Part shown: positions 21,500 through 29,997 of the stretch, piece by piece
Position numbering within the stretch: the stretch's first letter is position 1
Layout of the letters: the number at the start of each line of letters is the position of its first letter
Made by a program: the position numbers and the translations under genes
The notes under the pieces: generated by a model
Database searches by the model: none
Seen by the model: the letters and a program-made list of their open reading frames with translations, nothing else
What the model was told of the DNA's origin: nothing
Origin: a virus
IMG/VR virus record: IMGVR_UViG_3300022562_000051
Coordinates: 44,581 to 108,580 of that record
DNA: 64,000 nt
Strand: one strand, 5' to 3'

Positions 21500-22854
21500 T
21501 GGCAACGGGCGTAAATCCAGCAACGGTTCGTGAGGGACTTGTTTTCCACTATGACATGGGAAACGAGAAGTCCTTCATTGGTGCGCCTACCGTAAACTAC
21601 ATGAATGTGTGGCATCCTCGCAAGGATTCTTCATATACTCCATACGTAGCCAACACTCTGCCGTATCTGTGGCAGAACAATCATCCTAATGCAATTTACG
21701 TAAATAGTTTTATGACTGGTGGCGATATCACCGGTTTTGTCAATAGTGGTGTGGGCGATTGGGGCAATACATTCCACGCCATATGGACATATGATCCTCT
21801 AATTGGTGAACCAGTTATCACTATGAATGATTACGATGGCGGTAACTGGAAGGCATTCAATGGAAACCATGCATTAAATCTAGCTGCGTTAGGACTGACC
21901 ACAGGAGATTATTACACCTACTCATATGATCAGTGGGTTTCCAATACGTCCATTAGAGTAAATCCCGGCATGTACACGATGAATGCCACTAGCGTTACCG
22001 CATTTTGGGATGGACAGGGTGGATCACAAGAGACTGCTATCAATACAAAAGCTGGTGAGTGGCAGCGGCGTTGGTGTACGTTTCAGATCAGTGCAAGTCA
22101 TGATGTTAACAAGGCTTATACTAGATTCTACTGGTATGGTTACTATTATACGCACAACGAAATAGTCAAGATTCGCCGTCCGCAGTTGGAGTTGGGTAAG
22201 AACTATGCAAGTGCCTTCACGCTTGCGCCACGTACCGACAGCAATTCTCTGATTGATATTACAGGACACCACTCTATCAATGTTGCTAACTGTGCCTTTG
22301 GAAACAATCAGGTGTTCTCGTTTACTGGCAGCGCGGGTGCTAACGGAATTTATGTGGACATTTCACCGTCGTACTATCCGGTATCCAACGCAATTCCTAG
22401 ATCGTGGGAAGTTGTTGCATACCCAACGGCAGCACACACAACCGCAGGAATTTTTGGCAATCAGGCGGGAGCCGGTTGCTCGTACATGTGCAATGGTGGA
22501 GTTGCAATATACAGTAGTAATTATGCCGCAAGCTGGTATGACAACACCAGTTATCAGTTTTTAGACAGTACCGTTGCGGCAACAAATGGTGTATATAATC
22601 ACATCATAGTAACGTATGATGCTTCCGATTTCAAGGTAAGAATTTATGTCAATGGCACATTACGCGCCACTTCGTCAGCTACTAATATGAGTTACAATAG
22701 TAATCAGGTTCTTTTTATCATAGGATTCTTGGGTGCCAACGGATTACCATTCACAGGGCAGATACCAATTGCCAAGTATTACTACGGGAAGTGCCTCAAT
22801 GCCAATGAGGTCGCACGTAATTTCAACGCAATTCGCGGAAGGTTTGGACTATAA
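21499..22854 (+). CDS. LamG/concanavalin-like virion protein 2, 451 aa
   Basis: A paralogue of its neighbours: the N-terminal TVREGLVFHYDMGNEKSF and C-terminal ARNFNAIRGRFGL motifs are shared, and a lectin-like core (IIVTYDASDFKVRIYVNG) lies near residues 370-400. An extra ~180-residue N-terminal domain (about residues 30-225) contains YTRFYWYGYYYTH and resembles a carbohydrate-binding jelly roll. It overlaps both flanking genes by the TAATG arrangement, so the three lectin-like genes are translationally coupled. Confidence 0.72.
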   Translation: MATGVNPATVREGLVFHYDMGNEKSFIGAPTVNYMNVWHPRKDSSYTPYVANTLPYLWQNNHPNAIYVNSFMTGGDITGFVNSGVGDWGNTFHAIWTYDPLIGEPVITMNDYDGGNWKAFNGNHALNLAALGLTTGDYYTYSYDQWVSNTSIRVNPGMYTMNATSVTAFWDGQGGSQETAINTKAGEWQRRWCTFQISASHDVNKAYTRFYWYGYYYTHNEIVKIRRPQLELGKNYASAFTLAPRTDSNSLIDITGHHSINVANCAFGNNQVFSFTGSAGANGIYVDISPSYYPVSNAIPRSWEVVAYPTAAHTTAGIFGNQAGAGCSYMCNGGVAIYSSNYAASWYDNTSYQFLDSTVAATNGVYNHIIVTYDASDFKVRIYVNGTLRATSSATNMSYNSNQVLFIIGFLGANGLPFTGQIPIAKYYYGKCLNANEVARNFNAIRGRFGL

Positions 22855-24185
22855 TGGGATCATATAGCGGTCCAGAAATTGCCAGTGATGGTCTAGTGCT
22901 TTCCCTTGACATGGGAAACATCAAGAGTTTTCGTGGGTTGTATAATACCGCGAATCTCTCCACATGGAATTATGGAACCGGCAGCGTTACCAATTGGAGC
23001 ATCAATGGTGAGTCTGCCGCGAACCAGAGAATCGCAAACACCAATCCATTAGGCGTCATGAGTTGTATTTGGGATACACCATCCAATGACGTTGGTTCGG
23101 ACGCGGACGGTGGTTTCAACAGTGGCTATTGGGCGATTGATCCGGCTTACTACTATCGTTTCTCTGTCTGGATCAAGCGTTACGTTTTAGGTAATGGCAG
23201 CTACTACTTTGGACTGTATGGCATAAATGATGTGAATGCGAACATGGGTGTTAATTATAGGAGTTCGGGAGCCAACACCACCAATCCGTATTTTCAAGCG
23301 GCTGGTTGGACTTTGAATACTAATGATTGGTATCTATTTGTAGCGCATGTACATCCGGCTGGATCGGGTACGGGAAGCAATCATCCAGATACCGGAACCT
23401 ACAACATTGCGGCTGGACAAGTTAACAGTAGCGGTTCGGACTATACGTGGATTGAGGGAACCGCAAAGACCATGATTCGCTCGTATCTCTACTACTCCAC
23501 GGACACCACCACCGCACAAGCTTGGTGGCAACCGCGCATTGACAAGATGGACGGCACGGAGCCAAGCATTGGGGAACTCATCAATGGTGTGGGTGGAAGG
23601 TTAATTGATCTTAGCAGAAGTGGTGCTACGGTAGCCATGGCAAACGGCGCGGAGAATGGATATACGACCACTGGCATTCCTGCGCTGAAATTCAATGGCA
23701 CCAATAGTCATATCATCATATCGGACCTTTACAACTTCTCTGGCACCAACAAGCTGACTGCTGCCATTTGGGTCAAGTCGAATCAGGCTAACTGGAACGA
23801 CACCGGCATGATCTTCTCTCGGCGCAACCAGTTCATCATGCATCCGGCAGTGTCTTCAAAGGTCATCAACTTCTATGTCTACACAACCTCATGGGAGCAG
23901 ATTACAGGAACACCGGACGATATTACTAAGTGGAATCATATAGCCATGACCTATGATGCGGGTGCGTTGAAAGCCTACATCAATGGCGTTCAGGTCAATA
24001 GCGGCAGCGTCGGCGCAACACTAGCCTCTTCTACCTCACCGACACATATCGGTTGGGATGACGCGGGTGTAGCCGGAAGGTATCTTGACGGTGATGTTAC
24101 TTTAGCACAGGCTTGGAATCGTGCGTTGTCGGCTGACGAAATAGCGAAACTCTACAACGCGCAACGGGCAAGGCATGGCGTCTAA
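22854..24185 (+). CDS. LamG/concanavalin-like virion protein 3, 443 aa
   Basis: Third tandem member: GLVLSLDMGNIKSFRG at the start, an internal FNGTNSHIIISDLYNFSGTN, then KWNHIAMTYDAGALKAYINGV and a terminal KLYNAQRARHGV. The LamG core is clear in the C-terminal half. The N-terminal insertion domain resembles that of protein 2. The gene ends at a late octamer that drives the next fibre. Different copies may bind different glycans, which is inference. Confidence 0.75.
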   Translation: MGSYSGPEIASDGLVLSLDMGNIKSFRGLYNTANLSTWNYGTGSVTNWSINGESAANQRIANTNPLGVMSCIWDTPSNDVGSDADGGFNSGYWAIDPAYYYRFSVWIKRYVLGNGSYYFGLYGINDVNANMGVNYRSSGANTTNPYFQAAGWTLNTNDWYLFVAHVHPAGSGTGSNHPDTGTYNIAAGQVNSSGSDYTWIEGTAKTMIRSYLYYSTDTTTAQAWWQPRIDKMDGTEPSIGELINGVGGRLIDLSRSGATVAMANGAENGYTTTGIPALKFNGTNSHIIISDLYNFSGTNKLTAAIWVKSNQANWNDTGMIFSRRNQFIMHPAVSSKVINFYVYTTSWEQITGTPDDITKWNHIAMTYDAGALKAYINGVQVNSGSVGATLASSTSPTHIGWDDAGVAGRYLDGDVTLAQAWNRALSADEIAKLYNAQRARHGV

Positions 24186-24188
24186 ATA
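24181..24188 (+). promoter_or_regulatory. T4-like late promoter octamer
   Basis: TCTAAATA (7 of 8 to TATAAATA) overlaps the stop codon of LamG protein 3 and ends 23 nt before the ATG at 24211. Confidence 0.65.
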
Positions 24189-24210
24189 TTAGACACATCA
24201 GGACAGCAAC

Positions 24211-25374
24211 ATGGCAAACACATACAAAGATATCGTAATTACGCCTAGCCGCTCTTCGGATACCTATAATCCGAATATAGAGTTTCGTGGCGCAAATTCC
24301 GGTTCTAATACACTAATTACCCTGACTGTCCTACCAGACAGTAACGGCACTCTGTCCTTTGATGGAGCTAATACGGGGCAGCTATTCTCCATCAGCAATG
24401 ACATGGATGGAGTTATCTTCTCTGTTAATGACAAGTCGGGTATTCCTTCCATTGAAGTCAACGCAAACGGACAAATTGACTTGGCACCATTTGGTGGGTC
24501 TGTTGTACTTGGTGCGAATGCAACTGTCACCGACATGCCGGTAATTACTACGACTGCCAGCACTCACTATGGAGATAACGCCGCTGGCAAGATTATTTTC
24601 GTTGATTCGGCGTCTGCCGTCACCATCACTCTAGGTGCAGCAGCGACCAGTGGCTTTGGAATTGTTGTTGTTCGTAAAGGTGCTGGTAATGTTACCATTG
24701 CAAACAGTACGGCAGTTGTTCGTTCTAACGTTGCTGCGACTTCTCTGAATATTGCTTCACAAAATTCGGCAGTAACAGCCGTCTATTCTGCTACCAATGC
24801 GGTTTACGTTTTTGGTGATCTTGTTGGGTCTGGCGAGGCTGGTCCCGCAGGACCGCAAGGCACCACAGGAGCCACAGGAACGCAAGGTGCAACAGGTACA
24901 CAAGGTGTTCAGGGTAGACAGGGTACGGCTGGCACAACCTACACCACATCGTCTTCGGTGCAGTTGGGATCACTCGGTATCGGCACAGCCGCGTCGGGAA
25001 CCACTGGTGAAATTAGAGCAACGAATAACATCACCGCATACTACTCCGACATGCGCCTCAAGAAATACTTGGGTAAGATTGAGGAAGCATTGGCGAAGTT
25101 GCGTTCAGTACAGGGATTCTACTACACCGGTAACGAGAAGGCAAAGGAACTTGGATATGTTTCAGACGAGAGTCAACCAGAGGTCGGTGTTTCCGCGCAG
25201 GAATTCAAGGAAATCATGCCGGAAATTATTCGTCCAGCACCAATTGATTCACAGTATATGACGCTTGACTATGCTAAGATTGTTCCCCTGTTGATTGAGG
25301 CAGTCAAGGAACTCGACGCAAAGGTAACATCACAGGGCGAGCGCATAGAAGAACTTGAACGATGGAGTGATTGA
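24211..25374 (+). CDS. Tail fibre with S74 intramolecular chaperone, 387 aa
   Basis: The N-terminal region (LFSISNDMDGVIFSVNDKSG, then IPSIEVNANG) is a virion-attachment module I know from T4-type fibres. A short collagen-like stretch ([13 protein letters not shown]...) precedes an S74 domain: SDMRLK with candidate Ser279 and Lys284, VGVSAQEFKEIMPE, and the terminal helix LDYAKIVPLLIEAVKEL. Family knowledge predicts trimer assembly followed by self-removal of the last ~110 residues. This is the second S74 fibre in the window; the short shaft contrasts with the 965-aa one. Confidence 0.85.
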   Translation: MANTYKDIVITPSRSSDTYNPNIEFRGANSGSNTLITLTVLPDSNGTLSFDGANTGQLFSISNDMDGVIFSVNDKSGIPSIEVNANGQIDLAPFGGSVVLGANATVTDMPVITTTASTHYGDNAAGKIIFVDSASAVTITLGAAATSGFGIVVVRKGAGNVTIANSTAVVRSNVAATSLNIASQNSAVTAVYSATNAVYVFGDLVGSGEAGPAGPQGTTGATGTQGATGTQGVQGRQGTAGTTYTTSSSVQLGSLGIGTAASGTTGEIRATNNITAYYSDMRLKKYLGKIEEALAKLRSVQGFYYTGNEKAKELGYVSDESQPEVGVSAQEFKEIMPEIIRPAPIDSQYMTLDYAKIVPLLIEAVKELDAKVTSQGERIEELERWSD

Positions 25375-25376
25375 TT

Positions 25377-25949
25377 ATGGCAGTTCCAACTATTCCTAGC
25401 TCCATTTCTCTGACAAATATTCAGACTGAATTTGGTGGCAGCAATCCTATTGCCATCAACGAATACTATGCGGGTGGAACCTATGTCGCATCAGGTACGG
25501 CTAATGCAACGTCGGTATCTATCCCCACTAGCGGTACTATTGCATTCTCTAATTTTTCTGGTGCGTCGGCAATATTAAACGGATTGGTTAAAGCTTTTTG
25601 GGTTGATGATGTTGACTTTGGAACTTCTACGGCTGGATGCTATTTTAGTGGAATTAATAATATTTGGAGTGGTTATAGTGCGCCTAATATCGCATCATAC
25701 CAATTCCAGACTTCCAATTCCTCGCCGCTATTGGACGTTAGGTTTCAGAGAACGAGCGGAACCGTACTTTCGGGCGTAGCTAATAACGTCTGGCTTCCAT
25801 TGAATGTGTTAAGACATGCATACCTTACTGCTTCTGCGCCGCAGGCGAGGGAAGGATTTGCTAACGTTGCCATAAAGTACAATGCAAACGCTACCATAAT
25901 TTCTTCTAATATTTGTCGTTGGACATGTTGGGCAGAGGGAATAACATGA
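25377..25949 (+). CDS. Small virion/adhesin protein, 190 aa
   Basis: The ATG at 25377 is preceded by a TGGAG ribosome site at a 9-nt distance; the upstream TTG at 25371 is less likely. The N-terminal module IPSSISLTNIQTEFGG, then IPTSGTIAFSNFSG, is frequent in T4-type fibre proteins and also occurs in the glycine-rich adhesin at 8769. The C-terminal domain ends FANVAIKYNANATIISSN, similar to the product at 26554. It overlaps the second sulfotransferase-like gene by ATGA. Confidence 0.65.
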   Translation: MAVPTIPSSISLTNIQTEFGGSNPIAINEYYAGGTYVASGTANATSVSIPTSGTIAFSNFSGASAILNGLVKAFWVDDVDFGTSTAGCYFSGINNIWSGYSAPNIASYQFQTSNSSPLLDVRFQRTSGTVLSGVANNVWLPLNVLRHAYLTASAPQAREGFANVAIKYNANATIISSNICRWTCWAEGIT

Positions 25950-26557
25950 TTATTCACAATCAGTTAAGATTGATCGTGCTATTCAATGCCAAGACTGGAT
26001 CAAAGTCATTGCGAGAAACGATGATTCCGCGTGGTGGATTTAGTGTTGGTGATGGGCTTCATCACAACTCACCATTATGGAGATTGCCGGTTCTGTATCC
26101 AGACTTTGATGTGGAGAATCAGTTAACGGAATATCGTGTTATTGCTTTCTATCGTGATCCTGTTGATCGTTTTCTGTCTGGTATGGCGTGGTATCTGGAT
26201 CATTACCAACTTGATCCAAGCATGAGTGTGGATCAGTTTATAGATGAACATGGATGTATCGGTTGGCAATATTGCTGGTTGGCAAACGTCCTTCCCGGCA
26301 GACCGTGGGATTCCGCGCCATGGCATCCAGTACCAATCGAACTCTATAATTTCCACGATTTCGCAAATGAAGTGGTAAGAATTGCTGATTCCTTGGGATT
26401 TACTCTGAGGGCAAATCAGGTTCCGCATGTCAATGAGAGTACCAATCGTAAATATATTGAGGACTTGACTCAAGCAGAGATTGATAGAATCAAGGAGTTC
26501 TACGCACCAGATTATGCGTTCTTTGCTTCCAAGAATATACAGGTGTCGTCAGCATGA
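25946..26557 (+). CDS. Sulfotransferase-like protein (copy 2), 203 aa
   Basis: The ATG overlaps the previous stop codon. The candidate 5'-phosphosulfate loop is FNAKTGSKSLRE (about 13-24, with Ala in place of the usual Pro) and the 3'-phosphate loop is FYRDPVDRFLSG (about 68-79, with Arg70, Pro72, Arg75 and Ser78). It shares the C-terminal Y..DY.F.ASK.I pattern with copy 1 at 10438, but the two are strongly diverged overall. It is embedded between two small virion genes. The altered first loop means PAPS binding is less certain than for copy 1. Confidence 0.65.
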   Translation: MIIHNQLRLIVLFNAKTGSKSLRETMIPRGGFSVGDGLHHNSPLWRLPVLYPDFDVENQLTEYRVIAFYRDPVDRFLSGMAWYLDHYQLDPSMSVDQFIDEHGCIGWQYCWLANVLPGRPWDSAPWHPVPIELYNFHDFANEVVRIADSLGFTLRANQVPHVNESTNRKYIEDLTQAEIDRIKEFYAPDYAFFASKNIQVSSA

Positions 26558-26988
26558 GCAGAATCATAAGAATGTTTGTACAATTGAATCGTAGTCCAGA
26601 AGCGCCGCCAGTCATTCTTATCAAGGGCGGTACCTATGGGGATGAAGATGAGCCGAGTGCCGAAGCGTGGTTGCAATTCAACACATCAGGAGTAACCACC
26701 CATCTAGGTCCGTGGGCGTCTATTCCAGATTATACGTGGTTACTTAGTGGCTCCGCAAGCCAATACGATCTTCGTTACGTAAAGACGGCTGGAACACATG
26801 ATTTATCCAGCTATGGGCTGGCAAATAACACTTGGTATAACCTGAATACGGATAGAAAGATAGGGCTTTATATTGCTGACAGTGCGGGGACGATGAACGA
26901 CTGTACCGCAAATGTGTCCATAAAATGGAACGCAAATAGCACCATTTGTCATTCTAATACCATCACTTTCTACGCTGACGGATATTGA
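26554..26988 (+). CDS. Small virion protein, 144 aa
   Basis: Overlaps the sulfotransferase-like gene by ATGA. The C-terminal half (LSSYGLANNTWYNLNTDRKI, then CTANVSIKWNANSTICHSN) is related to the C-terminal domain encoded at 25377, pointing to a duplicated tip domain. The N-terminal 50 residues have no recognised fold. A virion location is inferred from the neighbours. It is the last gene of the fibre locus before a late octamer. Confidence 0.6.
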   Translation: MSRIIRMFVQLNRSPEAPPVILIKGGTYGDEDEPSAEAWLQFNTSGVTTHLGPWASIPDYTWLLSGSASQYDLRYVKTAGTHDLSSYGLANNTWYNLNTDRKIGLYIADSAGTMNDCTANVSIKWNANSTICHSNTITFYADGY

Positions 26989-26994
26989 TAAATA
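26987..26994 (+). promoter_or_regulatory. T4-like late promoter octamer
   Basis: GATAAATA (7 of 8) overlaps the stop of the gene at 26554 and ends 25 nt before the ATG at 27019, first gene of the neck module. Confidence 0.65.
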
Positions 26995-27018
26995 CTTAAT
27001 CAGACGGAGTATGCCCAA

Positions 27019-27336
27019 ATGACACCAAAGTTCCGCTACAAGCACTGGTATCTCAACAACTGGCTGACCAACCGAAATCGGCGCTGGCTTGGGATTACGT
27101 TATACCCCTATATACTGTTTAGGGATGAGAAGGAATTGGTATCAGACAGGCTCTTTAAGCACGAACTCTGTCATATCTATCAGGTTCAGAGGATCGGCTG
27201 GATCAAGTATTACCTGACTTGGCTGTATTACAACATTCGCTATGGCTATTCTGGCAACCCGTTCGAAGAGGAAGCCAGACTCTATGACAACGATCCGCTG
27301 ACAGAACAAGAACGTAAGTGGAAGGAAGAAAGCTAA
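27019..27336 (+). CDS. Small HExxH-motif protein (putative metallopeptidase-like), 105 aa
   Basis: A basic, aromatic-rich protein with a single HELCH motif (about residues 50-54) in FKHELCHIYQVQRIGW and a downstream NPFEEEA segment whose Glu could be the third zinc ligand. HExxH is the signature of zincin metallopeptidases. The protein is too short for a classical protease domain but matches small phage and bacterial proteins of this pattern. It is first in the late transcript leading into the neck genes and abuts the next gene (TAATG). A structural zinc-binding role is the alternative. Confidence 0.6.
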   Translation: MTPKFRYKHWYLNNWLTNRNRRWLGITLYPYILFRDEKELVSDRLFKHELCHIYQVQRIGWIKYYLTWLYYNIRYGYSGNPFEEEARLYDNDPLTEQERKWKEES

Positions 27337-28124
27337 TGCGTCCAGCAAGTAGAACAGAACTCAAGGACTATTGCCTGCGCAAGCTAGGCTTTCCGGTCAT
27401 TGATATCAACGTGGATGAGGATCAGGTAGAGGATCGCATTGACGATGCTCTGCAACGCTTCGCTGAGTTCAGCTATGACTCGGGGCATCATGACTATCTT
27501 GCCATTCAAATGACTGCGGAAATGCTCGCGAACGGCAGCAACGTCGGGTCGAACACCTTCGGCTGGATTCCAATGCCAGCGGATGTAATTGGTGTTAGAA
27601 GAATTTTCCCGTTGTCGAGCAGCACTGTTAGCAACGGTTCCGGTTCTAGTTTTAATATCTTCGACCTGAATTATCAGTTACGACTCAATGAGTTGTACGA
27701 ATTCACCAGTTCCTCTTATCAGTATTACTGGATTGCCAGAACGCACATTCGTATGCTGGAACTAATTCTAGTTGGTCAGAACCCGATTAGATGGAGCAAG
27801 CATCAGAACCGACTCTACATTGACATGAATTGGAGCGGTCAGGAAATCGCGGCAGGAACGTGGTTCATTGTCGAGTGTGATCGCGTCCTTGATCCAGAAG
27901 AGTTCACGGATGTTTACGACGATGTGTGGCTCAAGGAATACACCACTCAGTTGATCAAGCGGCAGTGGGGCGAGAACCTCAAGAAGTATGGTAACTACAC
28001 ACTTCCCGGTGGTATGGTCATTCAGGGAGACAAGATTTGGCTGGAAGCCGTTTCCGAGATTGCGCGTCTTGAGGATGTGCAGAGAAAGACTTGGGAAGAG
28101 CCACCGATGTTTGAGGTCGGATAA
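27336..28124 (+). CDS. gp13: Neck protein gp13-like, 262 aa
   Basis: The ATG at 27336 overlaps the preceding stop; an in-frame ATG at 27318 lies inside the upstream gene. The opening SRTELKDYCLRKLGFPV, then DINVDEDQVEDRIDDAL, is typical of T4-type gp13 neck proteins. Gp13 with gp14 closes the head after packaging and provides the tail-docking surface. Order (13-14-15-16-17) is exactly T4-like. Length is close to that of other non-enteric T4 relatives. Confidence 0.85.
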   Translation: MRPASRTELKDYCLRKLGFPVIDINVDEDQVEDRIDDALQRFAEFSYDSGHHDYLAIQMTAEMLANGSNVGSNTFGWIPMPADVIGVRRIFPLSSSTVSNGSGSSFNIFDLNYQLRLNELYEFTSSSYQYYWIARTHIRMLELILVGQNPIRWSKHQNRLYIDMNWSGQEIAAGTWFIVECDRVLDPEEFTDVYDDVWLKEYTTQLIKRQWGENLKKYGNYTLPGGMVIQGDKIWLEAVSEIARLEDVQRKTWEEPPMFEVG

Positions 28125-29002
28125 TGCCTACCTCAGTATACTTCAATAATCAGGAAGCTTCCAGAGAGCAGATGCTTCTGGAAGACATGGTTATCGAATC
28201 CATTCGTAACCACGGCATAGACATTTTCTACATGCCGCGTACCTCACAGGGAGCCTTGGACTTTCTGTTTGGTGACGATCCTGTGAAGTATTATGAGTCA
28301 GCCTACAAGATTGACATGTATCTGGAAACCTTCAACGACTTCGGTGGGCAGCAGGAATTCTTCTCCAAGTTCGGCTTGCAGATTGAAAAGACGGCTCGCG
28401 TAGCTGTCGCTCGCCGCACCTTTGAAAAGTACGTTCCGAAGTCATTGCGTAACATGCCGAAGGAAGGCGACCTGATCTATCTGCCAGCGCAGCGCAAGCT
28501 AATGGAAATTAGGTTCGTAGAGAAGGACGTTTCGTTCTATCAGTTGGGCAAGCGTCTGCCGTACATGTATGCGCTGTCGCTTGAAACCTTCAAGTACAAT
28601 GGCGAGTGGATAAATACTGGTATTGAAGAGATTGACTTCGTATGTGATGATACAGCATTGTCTACTAATCTAGCAGTTTCCAGCGTAGTCACCGTTGGTG
28701 CGGAATCCTTCCGTCGCGGAGAGATTGCCTATCAGGGTGCGGATGTGGATACTGCAACAGCCAAGGGTGTAGTGGTCGAATTCAGCCTGCCAGCCGGTAT
28801 TCTGAGAGTGCGTAACATCAAGGGCGCGTTCGCGGTTAATACCACCATTACCGGTAGTATTACCGGAACTACCTGTAATCTGGATTCCTACAACATCCTT
28901 GAGACTGCCACCGAAGGCGAAATCGTGGATAACCAACTCATTGAGCAGGAAGCGGACACGATTCTGGACTTCTCGGAATCCAACCCGTTCGGTGAACCAT
29001 AA
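28124..29002 (+). CDS. gp14: Neck protein gp14-like, 292 aa
   Basis: Recognised by the N-terminal ESIRNHGIDIFYMPRTS, DFLFGDDPVKYYESAYKI and KEGDLIYLP segments, which parallel T4 gp14. The C-terminal ~90 residues contain a small repeat-like domain (GEIAYQGADVDTATAKG, then TTITGSITGTTCNL) that also appears at the end of the gp15-like product, suggesting a mobile decoration module. Partner of gp13 in the neck. Overlaps both neighbours by one base of the stop and start codons. Confidence 0.87.
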   Translation: MPTSVYFNNQEASREQMLLEDMVIESIRNHGIDIFYMPRTSQGALDFLFGDDPVKYYESAYKIDMYLETFNDFGGQQEFFSKFGLQIEKTARVAVARRTFEKYVPKSLRNMPKEGDLIYLPAQRKLMEIRFVEKDVSFYQLGKRLPYMYALSLETFKYNGEWINTGIEEIDFVCDDTALSTNLAVSSVVTVGAESFRRGEIAYQGADVDTATAKGVVVEFSLPAGILRVRNIKGAFAVNTTITGSITGTTCNLDSYNILETATEGEIVDNQLIEQEADTILDFSESNPFGEP

Positions 29003-29997
29003 TGTTGTCTGGTCAGCACTATTATCATCGTATTATTCGCAAGCTGGTAGTTGCGTTCGGAACCATGTTCAATAACATGCGTCTGGTGCGCTACGATAAT
29101 ACCACAAATCCATCAGTTGAAGTCGAGCGCATCAATGTGCCGCTGATGTATGCGTCGAAGGAAAAGTTCTTTCAGAGAATTCAGGCTGCGCCGGATCAGT
29201 ACAATCCTGTGAACCTGACGCTGCCGCGCATGGCATTCGAAATGAATGGTATTGCTTACGATCCGCTGCGCAAGATCAGCAACTTCACGGATCAGTTTGC
29301 CGAAGGACTTCCACTTGGCTTGAAGAAAGTCAAGATGACTCCGTACAACTTCGATTTCAATCTGTACATCTTTGTCCGTAACACGGAAGATGGTGCGCAG
29401 ATTGTCGAGCAGATTCTTCCCTACTTTACACCAGACTACACAGTGACTCTGGACTTCGTAGGTATCGAAGACTTCAAGATGGATGTGCCAATTGTGTTCA
29501 ACTCCATCACCTACGACGATTCGCATGAGGGTGATCCAGAATCCACTCGTTCGATTATCTGGACACTGAACTTCACTGCTAAGGGATATTTGTTTGGACC
29601 GGTTGCGAACATTTCCATCATTCGCAAAGCCACCGCAAACATCTACGACAATACGTTTGAGAGCAATCCTCTCAAGCAGATGACGCTGGATACTGGCAGC
29701 GGAACGTATAAGATAGATGAGCTTGTCTATCAGGGTTCCACCATTGGTTCTGCCGTCGCATCCGGTTATGTGCGTTCTTGGAACGCCACTTCGAATACTA
29801 TTGTAGTCTATGACACCAACGGCACGTTCCGAATTGGAACTCAGTTGGTCGGTGCTGTTACTGGTGCTAGATACAATGTAGCAAGCTATGGAATTGATTC
29901 GAATCAATTGGTCAGCATTTCTGTCGAGCCAACTCCTAACACGGCTAACAGCGAAGCAGAAGCTTTTGGATTCAGCACCACGATAACGGAATACTAA
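29002..29997 (+). CDS. gp15: Tail terminator / sheath stabiliser gp15-like, 331 aa
   Basis: T4 gp15 forms a hexamer at the top of the tail and joins tail to neck. Here INVPLMYASKEKF, LPRMAFEMNGIAYDP, NFDFNLYIFVRNTEDGAQIV and EQILPYFTPDYTVTL match the family order. The last ~110 residues add an extension (KIDELVYQGSTIGSAVASGY...) related to the gp14 C-terminal module. Coupled to the gp14-like gene by an overlapping stop/start. Confidence 0.87.
   Translation: MLSGQHYYHRIIRKLVVAFGTMFNNMRLVRYDNTTNPSVEVERINVPLMYASKEKFFQRIQAAPDQYNPVNLTLPRMAFEMNGIAYDPLRKISNFTDQFAEGLPLGLKKVKMTPYNFDFNLYIFVRNTEDGAQIVEQILPYFTPDYTVTLDFVGIEDFKMDVPIVFNSITYDDSHEGDPESTRSIIWTLNFTAKGYLFGPVANISIIRKATANIYDNTFESNPLKQMTLDTGSGTYKIDELVYQGSTIGSAVASGYVRSWNATSNTIVVYDTNGTFRIGTQLVGAVTGARYNVASYGIDSNQLVSISVEPTPNTANSEAEAFGFSTTITEY

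Noticed and set aside
28609-28616. Late octamer GATAAATA inside the gp14-like gene.
   Set aside because: No gene start within 300 nt downstream; probably chance.
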